NCBI GenBank assembly: GCA_029721435.1 | Contig: CM056583.1 | Span: forward strand, 88,117,620-88,181,619 | Length of the DNA stretch: 64,000 nucleotides | Direction of reading: 5' to 3' | Source: Gymnothorax reevesii | Taxonomy: Eukaryota; Chordata; Actinopteri; Anguilliformes; Muraenidae | Shown here: positions 58,726-64,000 of the stretch, one piece after another | Layout: every line of letters begins with the position of its first letter | Numbering within the stretch: position 1 is the stretch's first letter | Translations under genes and position numbers: made by a program | Notes under the pieces: generated by a model | The model's database searches: none | What the model saw: the letters and a program-made list of their open reading frames with translations, nothing else | Told to the model about the DNA's origin: nothing

Positions 58726-60215
58726 AGGGATAGTTCACTTTTTTTGAAGTGGGGTTGTATGAGCTACAAATTTCCACTACATACATTTGATGCGAAACAG
58801 CATATTTTCGCAGCCTAAAAGAGGTCCTACCTAAAAGTATTACACCACATTAATTGTACGCTATATTTAAAAAAATTACAGCGCTTCAGCTGCTCGGAAA
58901 AAACGCAGTTGCTCTTGAACTAACAAACTGAAGTATTCCTCTGCGCGGGTGCATCGGAGTAAACTGCGCGCTGTGGCAATCAGCTGTTTGTCACAGTAAC
59001 TGCCAGGGCTCTCAACTGTCACTCATTCGGCGTGAGATTTAGTGCTTCATTCACGTTCTACTGCTGTATTCAGCAATTATTAAATCGACGCAATGCGTGT
59101 TTCACAATCTTTCAAATTATTTAAATGAAACATTTGAAACATTTTTATGCATTTCCATTGCTTCCAACCCCCGAGTGAATAGTGGCAAGAGAATTCTGGA
59201 ATCATAACTGATTTCCTTTTTACTCATGGAGAAATCCACCGTTCCGCATGTGAAACTGATAAACCTCCATGCCCAAGGACTTCAAGTCCACCTTGCAAAC
59301 GTGCTGATTGAATAATTTCTGAGTACAGCTCGGGAACGTGAATACGTCATTTAAACTGAAGCCAAATACGGGAAAGTTGAGGGTCCTGAGTGGTTGTGAA
59401 GTCGGATGGTCATTAAACTTGTGCAAACATTTCGAAAATGGCCTGTGTGTGTTTCTTTCCTGGACGTGAAAGCAAAGCTGTCCTGGTGCACTTACAGCTT
59501 CCACCGCATTCCTCTGCGGGACGGACTTCAGCAGCTGTGGCTAGTTGCGCTCAACATGGATATAGATAAGCCATCCGTATCCCTAAAAGAGCTCGGTGTT
59601 TGCAGTATTCATTTTTCCAAAGAGGATTTTGTGAGGCCACATTCAGAGAAATCTCAACGGTGTACACTGAAGAGCACTGCTGTACCCAAGCATCAGATAA
59701 AAGAGTGAAACACCTGTGAAAAAGTCTAATGTAACATTGCAGCACAAACTGATATCGCATAGGGTCTACGCAGCCACATACTTTGTATCTGCTGTGCTGG
59801 TTATTATAGGGAATTTTTTTTAAATTTGAGATGTAATTCTCTGCCATTGAAATGCTGTCTCTGCCACAAACTAACAAGAGTTTGACCCTAACAGCTGATC
59901 ACTACAGCGCGCAGTTTACTCCGATGGAATACGTCAGTTGGTTAGTTCAAGAGCGACTTTTTTTCCGAGCAGCTGAAGCGCAGAAATTCTTTTTTGATAT
60001 GGCATACAACTGAAATGGTGTATTATTTTCAAGTAGGACCTCTTTTAGGCTGCAAAAATACGCTGTTTCCCTGGTCCCATTCACAACAGTGTATCGCCTA
60101 AATCTCCACCCAGTACTATGCCCTGGTGCGGCTACCTGGAGATCAGAGCGCTTTCTACTGCATCTAATGTAGTGGCAATTTGTAGCTCATACAACCCCAC
60201 TTCAAAAAAATCCCT
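58726..60215. mobile_element. Nested long-TIR element carrying a THAP remnant
   Basis: TTAA flanks both ends (58722-58725 and 60216-60219). Terminal arms of roughly 200 bp start AGGGATAGTTCAC on the left and end as the complement AAAAAATCCCT on the right. The arms share GAAGTGGGGTTGTATGAGCT and CTAAAAGAGGTCC with complements; the right arm has an extra piece at about 60072-60155. The middle holds a THAP-like coding remnant and more pieces of the outer family. Confidence 0.75.
59438..59707 (+). pseudogene. Degenerate THAP domain
   Basis: Across two frames: MACVCFFPGRESKAVLVHL, then RIPLRDGLQQLWLVALNMD, VCSIHFSKEDF and LKSTAVP, which are the ordered features of a THAP zinc finger (early Cys, W core, C-x2-H-F, and AVP end). 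A frameshift sits near 59495-59510. The stop comes right after the domain, so it is a lone domain or first exon, probably transposon-derived. Confidence 0.75.
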
Positions 60216-60414
60216 TTAAACTCACAGCGAATGTGAGAGTTGACAGGTATGCGTTATTAATGAAAACTGGCCACACCTGATAATGTTGAGTTTTCGGTGT
60301 TTCTGTAACGGTAATTTAAATGAATGATTGAAAACAGGTTGTGACCAATCATTAATTTTAAGGGATTGTTTTGAGTCTCCCCTATCGCCAGTTCACAAGC
60401 CGCCACTGGTAGAA

Positions 60415-60490
60415 TACCAGTCAAAAGTTTGAACGGCACTCTGTTTTTGGAGAAATTTGAATGGCTTAATTTCTCTATATGATCTCTAAT
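60415..60490 (+). mobile_element. Tc1-like terminal repeat fragment
   Basis: TACCAGTCAAAAGTTTGAAC resembles the ACCAGTCAAAAGTTTGGAC end of a common fish Tc1 family. No transposase or opposite end follows. Confidence 0.5.
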
Positions 60491-61248
60491 GGACACAATA
60501 AAATATATCTTCTTTTAAGTACACAGCAAAAATCGGCCAAAAAAATCACTAAAGTATTCACACACCGCCAGTCAAGCTTTTACGATTGTTAAGGAATGTA
60601 GAGTTCGCTTGCACACCATGGTCTTGCAGCTATGGAGTGATTCGTCACGTGATCAATTTCTGCAAATGGCCTATTGACTGTCATACACTAACCAAAATAT
60701 TATGTCAATATTATGTCGCTGGTTGGTGTAGGGATTAAAATACATAACTGTAAAAGCTGCCAGGTGATTACAATTTGAATCATTGGGAGGCATTCTGCCA
60801 TTTCATCGTCTAACACCAGCGAAACGACTGCTCCGTTGTTCCCAGCTGACAGTTAACTCGATTTCACGAGCTTACCTCGTGAAAAATCCCGCCAAAATCA
60901 AAATGGGGCAATCGGAGTGGAAGAGTGCCGCCACTCTTTCCTGTGGGCAATGAGCGAATCCCTAACTATCTATGACGAGCAATACGATAGCAATGAAGAA
61001 TCATACGCTAATTAGGAAAGGGGGCAGTGCTTTATCAGTTAACATATGACCCTTTTCCAAATCCAGCAGCCCAGCCCCCAACTGCGATGTCAAATGGTTT
61101 AATAGTTATGAAGGATCAAATTATCAAACAATCAGGGAAGGGAGTGGGGGTTTGTCAATGAACATGCGAACCTTTCTTGAGTCCAACAAATAAAACCCAG
61201 GTGGGGCTTTGACAGTAATCATGTGAAGCAAAAAAAGAAAGAGCACAC
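60491..61248. other. Intergenic, nothing recognised
   Basis: No gene or bounded repeat found. Confidence 0.4.
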
Positions 61249-61269
61249 GTGTGTGTGTGTGTGTGTGTT
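61249..61269. repeat. Short (GT)n microsatellite
   Basis: About ten GT units just left of the Tc1 element at 61284. Confidence 0.9.
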
Positions 61270-61589
61270 TGTATATATAGATACTGTTGCAATCAAAATT
61301 ATTCAACCCCCATTGCAAATTGGGTTTAATAGCAAAATTTACAATTGTTTGTGATGAACAGATTAAACAAGAACATTTTAAATGGCTCAACACAGCTAAT
61401 ATAAGTGGTTTTCTGAATTTAACTCAAAATGACACTTTTAATGACTACTGATATCTCAAAATTATTCAACCCCCCCAAACAGAATCCCTCCTAAGAGCAT
61501 ATTTGCAAATCAGGTGTTGTCTGAAGCTCACCTAATGCAGCTAATCAAGAGCTTAATTAGTTCCATCAGGTTTTCTTGAAATAGAACAC

Positions 61590-62590
61590 ATCAAACTCGC
61601 TAGGGGTCTGTTGACAGTGACATTTGATTGCATATCAGAAATATGGCTGTCAAAAGAACTGACCAAAAGGCTAATAGAGGAGATCATTACCTGGGACAAA
61701 CTAGGATACAAAAAGGCAGCACAGGCACTGAATTTCCGTAGAGATACAGTTGGAACCGCAGTTCGTAAGTTCAGAGTTAAAGGAACAGCGGCTGCAGTAC
61801 CAGGATGTGGCAGAGAAAGGAAGCTATCAATGTCTGTCACCAGATTCCTGAGGAGACGGTCGGTCAAAAACCCTTGAGTGACTGCAGGAGACCCGCAGCA
61901 AGACTTGGAGGCAGGAGGCACTGAGGTTTCAGTTTGCACAGTAGGGCACATACTAAACGCTGAAGGTCTCCAAGACACACACCAAAACTGATCCAAAAGC
62001 ACCACCTCCAATATGCTCAAAAACATATGAATAAGCCACAGAAATTTTGGGATACTATTCTGTGGAGTGATGAAACAAAACTGGAATATTTTGGGCTTAT
62101 GTATCAGTGGTATGTCTGCAGGAGGAATAAAGAAGCATATGCTGAAAAGTACACCCTGTCTACAGTGAAGAATTGTGGGGGCTTTTTGATGCTCTGCGGC
62201 TGCCCTGCTTCCTCTGGCACTGGAAACCTGCAGTGTGGAGGGCGAGATGGATTCAGTCAAGTACCAGGATATCCAAGGAGAGAATGTCATGCCGTCTGAA
62301 GGGAAGCTGACGCTTGGGCTTTATTGGACCTTCCAAAAGGAAAATGATCCTAAATATACCTCAACATCCACCAAGGCTTGGTTTCAGAAGAAGTCCTAGA
62401 GTGTAAATCACAGTCGCCTCACTTGAACCCCATAGGATTTGAAGAACACAGTTGCAGGATGCAAACCCTAGAATATTAGTGAATTGGAGGCCATTGTCTA
62501 TGAGGACTGGGCCAAGATCCCCTGGGAATGCCGTCAAAAGCTGCCTTTGCATCACATTTCCAGCAGGTCATAGCGGTAAAAGGGTTTTCT
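61590..62590 (+). pseudogene. Tc1-like transposase pseudogene
   Basis: Pieces in order: KELTKRLIEEIITWDKLGYK and FRRDTVGTAVRKF (helix-turn-helix), GCGRERKLS (hook), then FWDTILWSDETKLEYFG with the first catalytic Asp, a disrupted GGG block, and ENDPKYTSTSTKAWF with the second Asp. The glutamate block is altered (reads PIGFEEHSC). Several stops and shifts. Confidence 0.85.
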
Positions 62591-62612
62591 ACTAAGTATT
62601 AAAGATGCTTAC

Positions 62613-63113
62613 TGTTATGGCCCCAATTTCTTATTACAATCTACAACACAACAGCAACAGCAAGGGATGACAGACACAGTTTTAAAAACTTAAACACATT
62701 TAATTTTTAAACAAAGACAAAGACTAATAACAACTAACTAACTGACCAAGATTGATTAGTAAAAAAAAACAGAAATATTTACAGTCCCTTTGTTTGTTGG
62801 GGTGGCTTGGTGATGTCCTGGGTAAGGAAAATGCTCAAACACAGGCAAAAATCCACAAAAGAAACTTCACAGGTCTTGAACAGAATGAAAGGTCTGGTCA
62901 CATGTATTCTTCTTCTTGCAATTTCTCCTACTACTTTACTCTCTCAATTCTTTTCGTTATATACTCTTTTGCAGACCCCACCCACATTTAGACCTCTTTT
63001 TTTACTTTTCGGGGACTTGTCCCAGACATGTTCAGGACATGTCTAAACATAGCTCCAGTCTGAGCTGAAAAAAAGGTAAATACTGCCATCCAGTGGCCTA
63101 TATTCACATTACA
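62613..63113 (-). mobile_element. Solo LTR, antisense, with TTAC target duplication
   Basis: Bounded by TGTTATGG and CACATTACA, with TTAC on both sides (62609-62612 and 63114-63117); the Tc1 sequence is contiguous across it. On the minus strand it starts TGTAATGTG, has a TATATAA promoter-like motif near the middle and ends GGCCATAACA. 501 bp. Same family as 27337-28130. No coding content. Confidence 0.85.
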
Positions 63114-63329
63114 TTACCATGAAGGGGTTGAATAATTTTGAGCCTGCGGTAGTCGTTGAAAGTGGCATTTTCAATTGAATTTAGAGATGCCACTTGTAAT
63201 ATTTGTTGTGTTTAGCCATTTAAATTGTTCTTGTTTGATTTGTTCATTGCAAACAGCTGAAAGTTTGTAAATTTTGCCAGTAAACCTAATTTGCAACAGG
63301 GGTGGAATAATGTTTGATTGCAACTGTAG

Positions 63330-63819
63330 ATATTTTCTATTTGATGCGATGCTGCTGCCATTAAAAAATGTGGCGTACTGGGTTTTAATATTTTACTCAA
63401 TACAAGTTTGATGTATCTACTGGAGATGAGATTCTATTTTGAGTGCTGTGTCAGTATAAATGCTACTATACCTACTGCTGTTCTTAACATGAAAAACAGT
63501 GTCGGCAACTTCTCACAGAACGTCCGTCTTTTTGAAAACTTTCCTTCAGCTGCGCTCGTTGAAATGGCCTTTGGGTGCACGCGCTGACGAATTCCGCACT
63601 CACGGAAGAGCGCGAGAGCACCTTGAACCGGAGAGGATGGTTTGCGCAGTGCAGCCTGCGGGATTTCGTGTGGCGCTCCGGCTCCAAAATACGCTCGTCC
63701 AACTCGCCAGTGACAGGGAGCCAAAAAACTAGATTGATTACTTCACCTTGATTTTTATTTTTAAATTGAGCCTAAAGGATTTCTTTGATAGGCTCACATT
63801 TTAGCGTAAAACGAAAACC
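63330..63819 (+). promoter_or_regulatory. Upstream region and 5' leader of the gna14-like gene
   Basis: CG content rises at about 63500-63720, just before the start codon. No TATA box is obvious. Minus- and plus-strand frames here look accidental. The assignment as promoter rests on position. Confidence 0.4.
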
Positions 63820-63940
63820 ATGGATCATTGTTGCATGTCATCGGATGCCCGAGAATGTCAGCGGATAAATCAAGAAATCGAAAAACAGCTTAAACGCGAC
63901 AAACGGGATTCACGGAGAGAACTGAAGTTGCTCTTATTGG
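63820..63940 (+). CDS. gna14: Gq-class G-protein alpha subunit, exon 1 (gna14-like)
   Basis: The ATG at 63820 opens [20 protein letters not shown], followed by [20 protein letters not shown] and one base of a Gly codon. This is the N-terminal helix of a heterotrimeric G-protein alpha subunit, ending at the exon junction just before the P-loop (GTGESGKST), as in the Gq family. These proteins couple receptors to phospholipase C-beta at the plasma membrane. Cys4 and Cys5 are the likely palmitoylation sites. The short MxxCC start lacks the MTLES extension of Gq and G11 and fits GNA14 better; GNA15 differs more. The family phase requires the donor GTCAGT at 63941, although a stronger-looking GTAAGT lies 4 nt later. 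The rest of the gene lies beyond the window. Confidence 0.82.
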
Positions 63941-64000
63941 GTCAGTAAGTTAAGTTCAATAATGTTACATTAGATTGATAGTTACATTGGATTTTTAAAT

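Larger units (their letters stand above)
58331..60408. mobile_element. DNA transposon shell with CAGTGGCGGCTGGTGA ends
   Basis: The outer inverted repeats are about 165 bp long (left CAGTGGCGGCTGGTGAACTG, right the diverged complement ending AGCCGCCACTG) and GTA flanks both ends. Inside, a second element (58726-60215) replaces the middle. No intact transposase. Superfamily not assigned. Confidence 0.75.
61284..63326 (+). mobile_element. Tc1-like element with long terminal repeats, inactive
   Basis: TA flanks both ends (61282-61283 and 63327-63328). Inverted arms extend over roughly 130 bp, beginning CTGTTGCAATCAAAATTATT on the left and ending as the diverged complement ATTGCAACTG. Contains a decayed transposase and a solo LTR at 62613-63113. 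Confidence 0.85.

Overview
The window is genomic DNA from a ray-finned fish, most likely a teleost. Three things point there: spliced vertebrate genes with long introns, a dense load of Tc1/mariner, hAT, piggyBac-like, Harbinger, V-SINE and LTR-retrotransposon copies typical of fish, and a fish-type hnrnpk gene hosting a mir-7 hairpin. Almost all open reading frames longer than 60 codons are chance frames in introns or repeats.

Positions 1 to about 31,250 hold no recognisable host protein gene. This stretch is a nested transposon graveyard. It contains several Tc1-like copies, one of them with an intact 337-residue transposase (19,679-21,184). Three solo LTRs can be bounded to the base, two because they interrupt related Tc1 copies and one by matching flanks. 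There are also fragments of an R2-type retrotransposon, two other non-LTR reverse transcriptases, a Ty3/gypsy pol, THAP-domain pseudo-exons, a tRNA-derived V-SINE and a 14-unit 29-bp minisatellite.

Positions about 31,270 to 58,205, plus strand, are the hnrnpk gene. A CpG-rich promoter and probable non-coding first exon are followed by 14 coding exons. I placed these by splice sites, phase and family resemblance. The joined coding sequence is 1,245 nt in one frame (414 codons plus stop) and encodes an N-terminal basic nuclear signal, KH1, KH2, a proline/RGG-rich region and KH3. The last intron has a GC-AG splice pair and carries a mir-7 hairpin, as in other vertebrates. Introns carry three copies of one inverted-repeat element, two copies of a second repeat, several MITEs and a truncated Tc1 that starts about 7 nt after the exon 9 donor.

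Downstream lie nested inverted-repeat elements with a degenerate THAP domain (58,331-60,408) and another Tc1-like pseudogene interrupted by a solo LTR (61,284-63,326). At the right edge is exon 1 of a Gq-family G-protein alpha subunit, closest to gna14 (63,820-63,940), which continues outside the window.

I found no wholly new gene system. The best leads are the GC-AG intron with mir-7, the C-rich tracts flanking the KH1 exons of a poly(C)-binding protein's own gene, the very small exons in the nuclear-shuttling region, the intact Tc1 element, and an identical-stem hairpin repeat present twice.
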